Positions 1 through 6,132 of a DNA stretch of 6,639 nucleotides are shown here, in pieces. The notes under the pieces were generated by a model. The model ran no database searches. It was not told the origin of the DNA and was given only the letters and a program-made list of their open reading frames with translations. A program made the translations under genes and the position numbers. How positions within the stretch are numbered: the stretch's first letter is position 1; the number at the start of each line of letters is the position of its first letter. Location: positions 1-6,639 of the forward strand of contig JASHSZ010000544.1 in the NCBI GenBank assembly GCA_030040815.1, written 5' to 3'. This DNA comes from Streptosporangiaceae bacterium. Lineage in GTDB: Bacteria; Actinomycetota; Actinomycetes; Streptosporangiales; Streptosporangiaceae.

Positions 1-879
1 CTGACGATCATGCGGCTCGGCCCGCGGCACTTCCGCGTGGTCACTGGCGGAGCCACCGGGATGACGGACTACAAGTGGATCCGCGATCACCTGCCAGACG
101 ACGGGTCGGCCGCGGTCACCGACGTGACCTCGGCGTGGACGACGTTCGGCCTGTGGGGACCGCAGGCACGTGCCATCCTCGGCCACCTCACCAGCGATGA
201 CATCTCCGACGCTGGATTTCCGTTCGCCACCTGCCGGGAGATCGAGGCCGAGGGAGTGACCGTGCTGGCGTCGCGGATCTCCTATGTCGGTGAGCTGGGC
301 TGGGAGCTGCACCTCCCGGTGGAGCAGGCCAGCCGCCTCTGGGACGCGTTGTTCTCCTGCGGCCTCGGCTACGGCATGGTCCCGGCCGGCATCGGCGTCT
401 ACGGGACGACAGCGCGGCTGGAGAAGTGCTACCGCGCATACGGGGCCGAGCTCGACGCGAGCTACAACCTCGTCGAGGCGGGCATGACCAGGCCGAGGGT
501 CAAGGCAGAGGACTTCATCGGCAAGACCGCGTACCTGCACCAGCGCGATGCCCGGCCGGCCGCCGTGCTGTGCACGCTCACGGTCGACGAGCATGCTTCG
601 GGTTCTGGCCAGCTGCGGTACATGCTCGGCGGCGAGCCGGTGTTGTCGGGCGATGCCGAGCCACTCACCGACGCCCGTGGCCGGCGATCGTACGTGACCA
701 GCGCGGGCTCGGGTCCATCGCTGGGCAAGCATCTGCTCATGGCGTACCTCCCGCCCGAGCAGGCCGTCGCCGGAACCGCGCTGACGGTCGAGTACCTGGG
801 CGAGCGATACCCGGTCACGGTCGCGGTGGCCGGCTCGACCCCGCTGTTCGACCCGGCCGGCGAGCGGATCAGGCGCTAG
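1..879 (+). CDS. Folate-binding GcvT-family protein, dimethylglycine/sarcosine dehydrogenase type (5' partial)
   Basis: This is the C-terminal 292 residues of an aminomethyltransferase-fold protein. The family binds tetrahydrofolate and captures the one-carbon unit released when a methylamine or glycine substrate is cleaved or oxidised. Visible motifs (counting from base 1) are GLWGP at 50-54, YVGELGWEL at 95-103, RLEK at 139-142 and DFIGK at 171-175, followed by the C-terminal barrel ending in LFDPAGERIRR. The pattern resembles the folate domain of dimethylglycine/sarcosine dehydrogenases more than glycine-cleavage T protein. The ATG at base 10 is unlikely to be the start. The frame is open to base 1, and LTIMRL matches an internal strand of the family, so the N-terminus lies upstream. 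Whether an FAD-oxidase domain precedes it (about 800 residues in all) or it stands alone (about 370) cannot be seen. It stops with TAG three bases before etfB, so it probably shares an operon with the ETF genes, which suits a dehydrogenase that donates electrons to ETF. Odd residues: Cys follows RLEK where Gly is usual, and VYGTT replaces the usual segment before it. Confidence 0.85.
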   Translation: MTIMRLGPRHFRVVTGGATGMTDYKWIRDHLPDDGSAAVTDVTSAWTTFGLWGPQARAILGHLTSDDISDAGFPFATCREIEAEGVTVLASRISYVGELGWELHLPVEQASRLWDALFSCGLGYGMVPAGIGVYGTTARLEKCYRAYGAELDASYNLVEAGMTRPRVKAEDFIGKTAYLHQRDARPAAVLCTLTVDEHASGSGQLRYMLGGEPVLSGDAEPLTDARGRRSYVTSAGSGPSLGKHLLMAYLPPEQAVAGTALTVEYLGERYPVTVAVAGSTPLFDPAGERIRR

Positions 880-882
880 CCA

Positions 883-1731
883 GTGACACAGCAGGCCGCA
901 GCCGGCGCCCCGGTCGACATCCTGGTCTGCGTCAAGCGGGTGCCCATGGTCGGCGGCCGGGTCGCACTCACCGCCGACGGGCAGGATGTCGACACCCGGC
1001 TGTCCGGGTTCACGGTGAGTCCGCACGAGGAGTGCGCGGTGGAAGAGGCCGTGCAGATCACCGAGCGCGTCGGCGGCACGGTGACCGTGCTGACCCTGGG
1101 CCCGCCGGAAGCGGCCGAGCAACTGCGCGACCTGCTCGCGCTCGGCGCGCACCGCGGCGTCCTGCTGGAGACCGACGGCCGGGAGTGGGGCCCGCTCGCC
1201 ACCGCGGCGGCGATCGCGCAAGCCATCCGCGACCTGCAGCCGGCGACGTTCCCCCTCATTCTCTTCGGGAACGAAGCAGCCGACACCGGCGACTACCAGG
1301 TGGGGATACGGGTCGCGCACACGCTGGGGCGGCCGTGCGCGACCGGGATCAAGCGGCTCGAGCTGACGAGCGCGGGGCTCCGGGCCGGACGGGAGCGCGG
1401 TGCCGCGCACGAGGTGTTCGAGCTGCCGCTGCCGGCCGTGATCAGCGTGAAGGAGGGCATCAACCTGCCGCGCTACCCGTCGCTGCCTGGCCGCCTGCGC
1501 GCCAAGCGGGCGGACGTCACCGTGCTGCAGCCGCGCTGGCACTCAGAGGGGTTGCGCAAGACCGGGCTGCGGGTGCCCGCCACCGCGTTGCGACCTGCGC
1601 AGCTGCTCGGGAACGGCGTCGCGGCCGTGCCAGAACTGATCCGGGTGCTCGGCGAGCTAGGCCTGCTACCGTCGGCAGCTCGCCCGCCCGCCGCTGACCC
1701 GGCCGCGGCCGCAACCGGCCCGCTGACATGA
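883..1731 (+). CDS. etfB: Electron transfer flavoprotein beta subunit
   Basis: This is the beta subunit of the soluble heterodimeric ETF, which takes electrons from flavin dehydrogenases and passes them to the respiratory chain. The alpha subunit holds the FAD; beta shapes the site and binds AMP, or a second flavin in bifurcating types. In 282 residues it shows CVKRVP at 16-21, EEAV at 54-57, the nucleotide-site segment GNEAADTGDYQVG at 129-141, and the family signature around PAVISVKEGINLPRYPSLP at 184-202. A C-terminal helix, PELIRVLGELGLL, spans 250-262, and a low-complexity Ala/Pro tail fills the last 20 residues. The GTG start was chosen because it lies 3 bases after the upstream stop, leaves nine residues before the first strand, and has a weak AGG ribosome site about 9 bases upstream; no better in-frame start exists. 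The end overlaps etfA as ATGA. The electron donor is probably the upstream GcvT-type enzyme, which is inferred from gene order. Confidence 0.95.
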   Translation: MTQQAAAGAPVDILVCVKRVPMVGGRVALTADGQDVDTRLSGFTVSPHEECAVEEAVQITERVGGTVTVLTLGPPEAAEQLRDLLALGAHRGVLLETDGREWGPLATAAAIAQAIRDLQPATFPLILFGNEAADTGDYQVGIRVAHTLGRPCATGIKRLELTSAGLRAGRERGAAHEVFELPLPAVISVKEGINLPRYPSLPGRLRAKRADVTVLQPRWHSEGLRKTGLRVPATALRPAQLLGNGVAAVPELIRVLGELGLLPSAARPPAADPAAAATGPLT

Positions 1732-2762
1732 GCGTGCTCTGCCTCCTCGAAGCGGACGGCGCCGCGGTCGCGCCGGAATCGCTGCGAGCGCTGTCGTTTG
1801 CGGCGGCAGCCGCGGCTGGCGACGACGTCACGGCGGTGCTGATCGGGCCCGGCGCGGAGACCATCGCATCGGACGAGGCACTCGGTTCCGAGCTGACCGC
1901 CCACGGCGCCGCGGCGCTGTGCCTGGTCGCGGCCGATGGGCTCACCGGGTACGCCCCAACCGCGTGGGCGCGCGCACTCCAGCAGCTGGCCGCAGGCGGC
2001 GGCGTCAGGATGGCAGTTGCCGCCGCGACCGATCGCGGCAGCGAGGTGATGGCGCACCTCGGCGCCCTGACCGGGCTGCCAGTAGCGGCGAACTGCCTGT
2101 CTGCGGTGCCGGACGCGGCCGGGCGCTGGCAGCTTGTCCGGCAGCGGTGGGCCGGCAGCGTGCTCGAGGACGCGCTGCTCGAGGCGCCGCTGGCACTGCT
2201 GACGGTGGCCGCCGACGTGATCGCAGCGGACCCGATCGAGGCCGACACGCGCGAGGCCCACCCGCGCGAGGCCTACGGCGGGCCGGCGAGCGCGGTGCTG
2301 CCGGTCCGCCGGTGCACCGCCCAGCTCGACGACGCCGACCTGCTGGTGTGCGCCGTCGAGTCAGCGGCGGAGGCGGGCGGGACGTCGCTGGCGACCGCGC
2401 GCGTGGTTATCGGCGGCGGGCGCGGTGTCGGTGGCCCGGACGGGTTCGCACCGCTCGAGGAGCTGGCCAGCCTGCTCGGTGGCGCGGTAGGCGTGTCGCG
2501 CGTGGTGACCAGCCAGGGCTGGCGGCCGCACCGCCAGCAGGTCGGCCAGACCGGCACGAAGATCTCGCCGGAGCTGTACCTGGCCTGCGGCATCAGCGGC
2601 GCGATCCAGCACATGGCAGGCTGCCTCGGCGCCCGGCACATCGTCGCCATCAACACCGACCCAGCCGCGCCGATCATGTCGCGGGCCGACTATGCGGTCA
2701 TCGGGGATCTGGCCGAGATCATTCCAGCGCTGGTGGCGGCGATCCGGGAACCGTCGGACTGA
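1728..2762 (+). CDS. etfA: Electron transfer flavoprotein alpha subunit
   Basis: This is the FAD-binding alpha subunit of ETF, 344 residues, partner of the preceding EtfB. The N-terminal Rossmann-like domain (about 1-165) is Ala-rich. The C-terminal FAD domain is textbook: GGGRGVGG at 229-236, GVSRVV at 255-260 (Arg258 is the equivalent of the flavin-tuning arginine), QVGQTGTK at 271-278, the hallmark GISGAIQHMAG at 288-298 (His295 near the flavin), and NTDPAAPI at 309-316. The ATG overlaps the etfB stop by 4 bases and no ribosome site is visible, so translation is probably coupled. The linker between the domains carries a short tandem repeat (see the repeat entry). The last 44 bases overlap the end of the opposing DUF1638 gene. 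Nothing in the window shows FixC/FixX-type or ETF-quinone oxidoreductase partners. Confidence 0.95.
   Translation: MSVLCLLEADGAAVAPESLRALSFAAAAAAGDDVTAVLIGPGAETIASDEALGSELTAHGAAALCLVAADGLTGYAPTAWARALQQLAAGGGVRMAVAAATDRGSEVMAHLGALTGLPVAANCLSAVPDAAGRWQLVRQRWAGSVLEDALLEAPLALLTVAADVIAADPIEADTREAHPREAYGGPASAVLPVRRCTAQLDDADLLVCAVESAAEAGGTSLATARVVIGGGRGVGGPDGFAPLEELASLLGGAVGVSRVVTSQGWRPHRQQVGQTGTKISPELYLACGISGAIQHMAGCLGARHIVAINTDPAAPIMSRADYAVIGDLAEIIPALVAAIREPSD
2232..2276 (+). repeat. Three-copy 15-bp tandem repeat in the etfA interdomain linker
   Basis: Three imperfect 15-base units encode PIEAD, TREAH and PREAY (EtfA residues 169-183). The GAGGCC core recurs exactly every 15 bases, at 2238, 2253 and 2268. 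The last two units share the 11-mer CGCGCGAGGCC, at 2248-2258 and 2263-2273. It is in frame and lies in the linker between the N-terminal domain and the FAD domain. It looks like a small slippage expansion in a tolerant loop rather than a regulatory element. Confidence 0.7.
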
Positions 2763-3429
2763 CCAGCAGCGCCAGCTCTCGCTCCAGGCCACCGGCTCCC
2801 ACGTCAATAACGCGCAGCGGCAGCCCGAACATGGCTGCGACCTCATCCGCCGCGGCATCCAGCGCCGGATCGCGGTGCTGCGCGAGCCAGACCAGCCGGC
2901 GGTACTGGCCGAAGTAGTCCGGCCACAGCTCCGGGTGCCGGTCCAGTCCAAGTCCGGCGAGCACCGTCCGACGGAACGAGCGCACCAGATAGTCGGTCAG
3001 CAGGTACGTGCCCGGCTGCCGGGCGAGGAGCGCGCGCACCCGGCTGGCGCCGCCGAGAACGTCGTAGCAATGCAGTCCCGGCAGCCGGCTGATGCCCAGC
3101 CGACGGCACACCTCGTCGAGCGCACCGTAACTGCCGCAGTCGGCATACCCGATCACGACTCGCAGTCCGCGCGCCTGCAACGTGGCAGCCAGGTCCGCCA
3201 CCGCGGGCGCGATCCGGTCCGGCCGGTTGTGCAGCGCAGCCGACAGTGTGTGCACCTCTAGTGCCCACGCCCGGCGACCAGCGATGTCCCGAATGTGGCC
3301 AGCCAGCGCACCGCAGGCGATCACTGCGAGCGGGGAACAGGCCGGGCTGTTGACGCAGCCGTCAGCCGGGGAACTGCAGCTGGCCGATGAACGCGTCGTT
3401 GAAGCCATCGCGGTCGGAGAGCTCGACAT
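2719..3429 (-). CDS. DUF1638 protein, last gene of the corrinoid operon
   Basis: This 236-residue protein matches the DUF1638 family, whose function I do not know. Motifs are VIACGALAG at 36-44, LHNRP at 66-70, GYADCGSYG at 94-102 with Cys108, LPGLHCY at 116-122, a GTYLLTDYLVRSF segment at 140-152, and DYFGQYRR at 171-178. The Cys, His and Asp residues in these loops suggest a metal or cofactor site, which is inference. No signal peptide or membrane segment is seen. The recognisable domain starts near residue 35; the first 34 residues are Ser-rich and look disordered. The ATG at 3429 was chosen for its strong GGAGGAGG site, but this overlaps the upstream RACo gene by 68 bases. Alternatives are ATG 3408 (229 residues) and GTG 3324 (201 residues, starting inside the first strand, no ribosome site). 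Its place after the corrinoid protein, methyltransferase and RACo genes ties it to corrinoid methyl transfer. Its 3' end overlaps etfA by 44 bases. Confidence 0.82.
   Translation of the reverse strand: MSSSPTAMASTTRSSASCSSPADGCVNSPACSPLAVIACGALAGHIRDIAGRRAWALEVHTLSAALHNRPDRIAPAVADLAATLQARGLRVVIGYADCGSYGALDEVCRRLGISRLPGLHCYDVLGGASRVRALLARQPGTYLLTDYLVRSFRRTVLAGLGLDRHPELWPDYFGQYRRLVWLAQHRDPALDAAADEVAAMFGLPLRVIDVGAGGLERELALLVSPTVPGSPPPALE
3345..3367 (-). other. Possible hairpin spanning the RACo stop codon
   Basis: On the minus strand, GGCTGACG and CGTCAACAGCC can fold into about 8 base pairs around a GCTG loop, with a 3-base bulge on the 3' side. The RACo stop codon TGA (3364-3362) lies in the 5' arm. 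There is no T-run after it, so it is not a classical terminator. In DNA this GC-rich it may be chance. If real, it could affect ribosome passage into the DUF1638 gene. Confidence 0.25.
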
Positions 3430-5248
3430 ACCGCACCTCCTCCAGTAGCCCCAGGGCCGCCGCCCGCTCGCGCAGCGACAGCAGCGCCATCTTCGCGCCC
3501 TCGCCGGCCACGTTCCCCGCGGCGACGACGCGCAGCACCGGCAGCTTCGGGACCAGGCCGAGCGCGATCGCACTGGCCGGTGACAGGTAGCTGCCGAACG
3601 ATCCAGCCAGCAGAACCTGCTGGATGTCGGCCGCGGTCAGGCCGGACTCGTCCAGCAGCACCTGCCAGCCGGTGGCGATGGCGGCCTTGGCGAACTGCAG
3701 CTCCCGCACGTCGCGCTGGGAGAGGTAGATCGAATCGGCCGTGTCGCCGGGCTCGCCGCGCCAGTGCAGCACGAACACGCGCTCGGCGCCGAGCGTGCAG
3801 AGGCGTGGCGCCAGCGCGGGTGCCAGCTCAGCCGCGACCTCAGCGGACACGAGCCGCCCGGAATGGTCGAGCAGGCCAACCCGTACCAGTCCGGCCACGG
3901 CATCGAGGAGGCCGGATCCGCAGAGGCCAGCCGGATCGCGGTCGCCGATGACGGTCAGGGCGACAGCGTCGGAGGTGATGGCGACCGCTTCGATGGCTCC
4001 GTCGGCCGCGCGCATCCCGCACCTGATGGCCGCGCCCTCGAACGCCGGGCCGGCCGGCGCCGCCGTGGCCAGCAGCCAGTCCCGGTTGCCGAGCACGATC
4101 TCGCAGTTCGTACCGATGTCGATGAACAGTCGCGTCCTGGCGTCCCGGTTCATGCCGGCCGCGAGCAGCCCGGCGGTGATGTCACCGCCCACATAGGCCC
4201 CGAACGCGGGGAACACGAACGCGCGCGCCCGCGGGTGCGCGGGCACGGCGAGGTCCGCGGCGAGCAATTCGGGCAGCTGCCGCGCCGCCATGATGAAGGG
4301 CGCCACGCCGAGCGGCTCGGGATCGACGCCCAGCGCGAGCTGCGTCATGGTCGCGTTGCCGGCAAGCGCGACCTCGGTCACATCGAGCGGATCGACGTCG
4401 GCGGCACCGCACACCTCGGCGGTGAGCTCGGCGAGCGTCTCGTGCGCGAGCCTGGTCATGCTCGCCAGCGTCGCCGGGTCAAGCATGGTGGCGCTGATCC
4501 GGGTGATCACGTCGGCGCCGTACGGCTGCTGTTTGTTGAGCATCGACGCGACGGCCAGCGGTGTCCCCGTGCGCAGGTCGAGCAGGGTCGCCACGACCGT
4601 CGTCGTGCCCAGGTCGAACGCGAGGCCGAGCAGCCGGCCGGTGGTGTCCCCGGCCTGCACGTCGATCAGCGCGTCGTCGACGACAACAGCGGTGACCTTG
4701 AATTCGGCTGCCCGCAGCCGCCGGCCGAGGCCGCGCAGCACCGCGAGGTCGACCCGAAGCTCCAGGTCGTCCACCCCGTCGAGCACCCGCTCGAGGTCGG
4801 ACCGCTGGTCGTCGAGCGTTGGCTCGGCTAGCTCCAGGTAGCGCTTCTGCGCGGCGGGCCGCAGGATGACCTGACGACCGACCCCGACGGTGGCGGCCTT
4901 GGGCCTGGTCGCCAGCGGGGGGACCTCCAGCTCGACGTCGGTGCTGGCGAGCGCCCGGCACGCCAGCCGCCAGCCGCCCCGCAGCTCGTCGGCGGAGAAC
5001 GCACGCGCGTCGAGCGCCGAGACCGGCACGCTGCCTTCGGCCACCCTGATCTTGCATTTCTTGCAGGTGCCGTGGCCGCCGCAGGTGGAGTCGATCGCGA
5101 GGCCGTTCCAGCTGGCCGCGTCGAACAGCGTCACGCCTGGTGGCACCCGCACGCGCAGCCCGGCGGGCTGGAAATAAAGCTCGACCCGGCTAGACGGGCT
5201 GGTGCGCTGGCCGACGGTGGCTGCCTTGGTAATGGCTGTCTCGGTCAT
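3362..5248 (-). CDS. RACo-like corrinoid reductive activase: [2Fe-2S] ferredoxin domain plus ASKHA ATPase (DUF4445)
   Basis: Proteins of this family restore corrinoid proteins that have slipped to inactive Co(II). They return them to Co(I) using ATP and a low-potential electron. In 628 residues (close to family length), an N-terminal ferredoxin domain (about 20-112) carries Cys56, Cys62, Cys65 and Cys97. The C-x5-C-x2-C-x31-C spacing is that of a plant-type [2Fe-2S] cluster. A linker domain (about 120-205) follows, then the ASKHA core: AFDLGTTTV at 210-218, ALAGNATMTQ at 294-303, GAYVGGDITAG at 350-360, FIDIGTNCEIVLG at 375-387, LCGSGLLDAV at 442-451, QRDVRELQFAKAAI at 511-524 and LLAGSFGSYL at 546-555. 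The [2Fe-2S] form points to RACo rather than the [4Fe-4S] RamA type. The ATG at 5248 overlaps the upstream methyltransferase stop as ATGA, which decides the start; the frame is open further upstream, but that would run deep into the methyltransferase gene. IDIGTNCE has Cys382 where Gly is commoner in my memory of the family. No dedicated electron donor is in view. Confidence 0.92.
   Translation of the reverse strand: MTETAITKAATVGQRTSPSSRVELYFQPAGLRVRVPPGVTLFDAASWNGLAIDSTCGGHGTCKKCKIRVAEGSVPVSALDARAFSADELRGGWRLACRALASTDVELEVPPLATRPKAATVGVGRQVILRPAAQKRYLELAEPTLDDQRSDLERVLDGVDDLELRVDLAVLRGLGRRLRAAEFKVTAVVVDDALIDVQAGDTTGRLLGLAFDLGTTTVVATLLDLRTGTPLAVASMLNKQQPYGADVITRISATMLDPATLASMTRLAHETLAELTAEVCGAADVDPLDVTEVALAGNATMTQLALGVDPEPLGVAPFIMAARQLPELLAADLAVPAHPRARAFVFPAFGAYVGGDITAGLLAAGMNRDARTRLFIDIGTNCEIVLGNRDWLLATAAPAGPAFEGAAIRCGMRAADGAIEAVAITSDAVALTVIGDRDPAGLCGSGLLDAVAGLVRVGLLDHSGRLVSAEVAAELAPALAPRLCTLGAERVFVLHWRGEPGDTADSIYLSQRDVRELQFAKAAIATGWQVLLDESGLTAADIQQVLLAGSFGSYLSPASAIALGLVPKLPVLRVVAAGNVAGEGAKMALLSLRERAAALGLLEEVRYVELSDRDGFNDAFIGQLQFPG
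3436..3443 (-). promoter_or_regulatory. Strong Shine-Dalgarno for the DUF1638 gene, inside the RACo coding region
   Basis: Read on the minus strand, GGAGGAGG stands 6 bases before the ATG at 3429-3427. It is the only strong ribosome site near the candidate starts of this gene and so favours that start. The caveat is that the same bases encode the LEEV segment of RACo, which belongs to a conserved part of that protein, so the match could be a by-product of RACo coding. Confidence 0.45.
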
Positions 5249-6105
5249 GGCGCCGTGGCCTGCCGGGCCCGGTGTGCGGCGATCCATGCCACGCCCCACG
5301 GATCCCGGTCGGTCAGCAGGTCGGCAGCCTTCACCGCCTGCATCAGTTGTGGTGACCGAGCGTCCATGATCGCGCTAGTCAGCCCCGCGGCGATGGCCAT
5401 CGACAAGAACGCCGCGCCGATCGCGCCGCGGTCGGGCATGCCGAAGGAGACGTTTGACGCGCCGAGCGCCATATTGACACCGAGCTCGTCGCGCAGCAAC
5501 GCGATCGTCTCCAGCGTCCGCAGCACCAGGGACGTGTCGGCGCCGATCGGCATCGCGAGCGGGTCGATGACGATGTCCTCGATGGCGATGCCGTAGCTGC
5601 CGGTCGCCACGTCGACGACCTTGCGGGCGAGCTCGAGCCGACGGCCCGGCTCGGCCGGGATCTCCGTCTCGTCGTTGGGTAGCGCGATCACCGCGGCGCC
5701 GTGCTGCTTCACCAGCGGCAGGATGGCCTGCAGTCGCTCGTCCTCAGCGGTGACGGAGTTGACCAGTGCCTTGCCCTGGTAGGCGGCCAGCCCGGCCGCC
5801 AGTACCTCGATGATCGAGGAGTCCAGGCAGAGCGGCAGGTCGCAGCGCGACTGGATGAGCCGTACCGCGCTGGCCATGAGATCCGCCTCATCGCACAGCG
5901 GCGCACCCATGTTGACGTCGAGCATCATCGCCCCGCCGGCCACCTGCTGGTCGACGTCGATCTCCACCCTGGACAGGTCGCCGCGGCGCAGCTGGTCAGC
6001 AAAGATCTTGCGACCGGTCGGGTTGATTCGCTCGCCGATGACGCAAAACGGATTGCCGTCGCCGATCCGCACCTGTTTGCTGGCGGAGGACAGCACGGTC
6101 TCCAT
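5245..6105 (-). CDS. Methyltetrahydrofolate:corrinoid methyltransferase (pterin-binding TIM barrel, AcsE/MtgA type)
   Basis: This enzyme moves a methyl group between a corrinoid protein and tetrahydrofolate. With the corrinoid gene next door, the likely direction is Co-CH3 to THF, giving 5-methyl-THF. At 286 residues it fits the single-domain class. Motifs are IGERINPTGRK at 23-33, LDVNMGAP at 62-69, LCLDSS at 92-97, LVNSVTAE at 114-121, ALPNDE at 141-146, IDPLAMPIGAD at 180-190 and GASNVSFGMPDR at 215-226. Aligned by eye to Moorella AcsE from memory, the pterin-site residues Asp75, Asn96, Asp160 and Asn199 correspond to Asp95, Asn116, Asp181 and Asn218, all present, so the enzyme looks active. 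The DHPS-like fold might suggest dihydropteroate synthase, but the GERINPTG and GASNVSFG motifs and the neighbours argue against that. The ATG at 6105 lies 18 bases after the corrinoid stop with no clear ribosome site. Its stop is coupled to the RACo start. The last residues (RARQATAP) are a short loose tail. Confidence 0.92.
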   Translation of the reverse strand: METVLSSASKQVRIGDGNPFCVIGERINPTGRKIFADQLRRGDLSRVEIDVDQQVAGGAMMLDVNMGAPLCDEADLMASAVRLIQSRCDLPLCLDSSIIEVLAAGLAAYQGKALVNSVTAEDERLQAILPLVKQHGAAVIALPNDETEIPAEPGRRLELARKVVDVATGSYGIAIEDIVIDPLAMPIGADTSLVLRTLETIALLRDELGVNMALGASNVSFGMPDRGAIGAAFLSMAIAAGLTSAIMDARSPQLMQAVKAADLLTDRDPWGVAWIAAHRARQATAP

Positions 6106-6117
6106 CGAGCCGACCGC

Positions 6118-6132
6118 CCGGCCCTAGGCCGG
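6118..6132 (-). other. Perfect inverted repeat with the corrinoid-gene stop codon in its loop
   Basis: Six-base arms CCGGCC and GGCCGG flank a 3-base loop that is exactly the TAG stop codon of the corrinoid gene (6126-6124). The 3' arm ends 12 bases before the methyltransferase ATG and so covers the region where a ribosome site would be. No T-run follows, so a simple intrinsic terminator is unlikely. It could set the ratio of corrinoid protein to methyltransferase or protect the upstream message. The stem is short and all G/C, so chance is possible. Confidence 0.35.

Noticed and set aside
426..1697. Long open frame of 423 codons on the plus strand across the GcvT-type gene and etfB
   Set aside because: Translation is a run of Arg, Ala, Gly and Pro with no family motifs, and two well-supported genes occupy the same bases. 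It is a GC-driven shadow frame.
1473..2261. Antisense open frames opposite etfB/etfA
   Set aside because: Low-complexity translations without motifs; the opposite strand carries complete etfB and etfA.
2724..2733. Palindrome CCAGCGCTGG near the convergent gene ends
   Set aside because: No loop, no T-run, and it lies in coding sequence. I do not regard it as a terminator.
1919..2917. Plus-strand open frame running through etfA into the DUF1638 region
   Set aside because: Arg-rich shadow of etfA with no recognisable domain.
3764..4831. Plus-strand open frame of 355 codons opposite the RACo gene
   Set aside because: His/Arg/Gly-rich and without motifs; it mirrors third-position GC of the RACo gene, which has strong domain support.
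5249..5299. Upstream extension of the RACo gene to 5299
   Set aside because: It would add 17 residues inside the methyltransferase coding region. The ATG at 5248 forms an ATGA junction and gives the normal family length.
5245..6105. Dihydropteroate synthase (FolP) of folate synthesis
   Set aside because: Shares the pterin-binding fold, but GERINPTG, GASNVSFG and the corrinoid neighbours fit methyl-THF methyltransferases.
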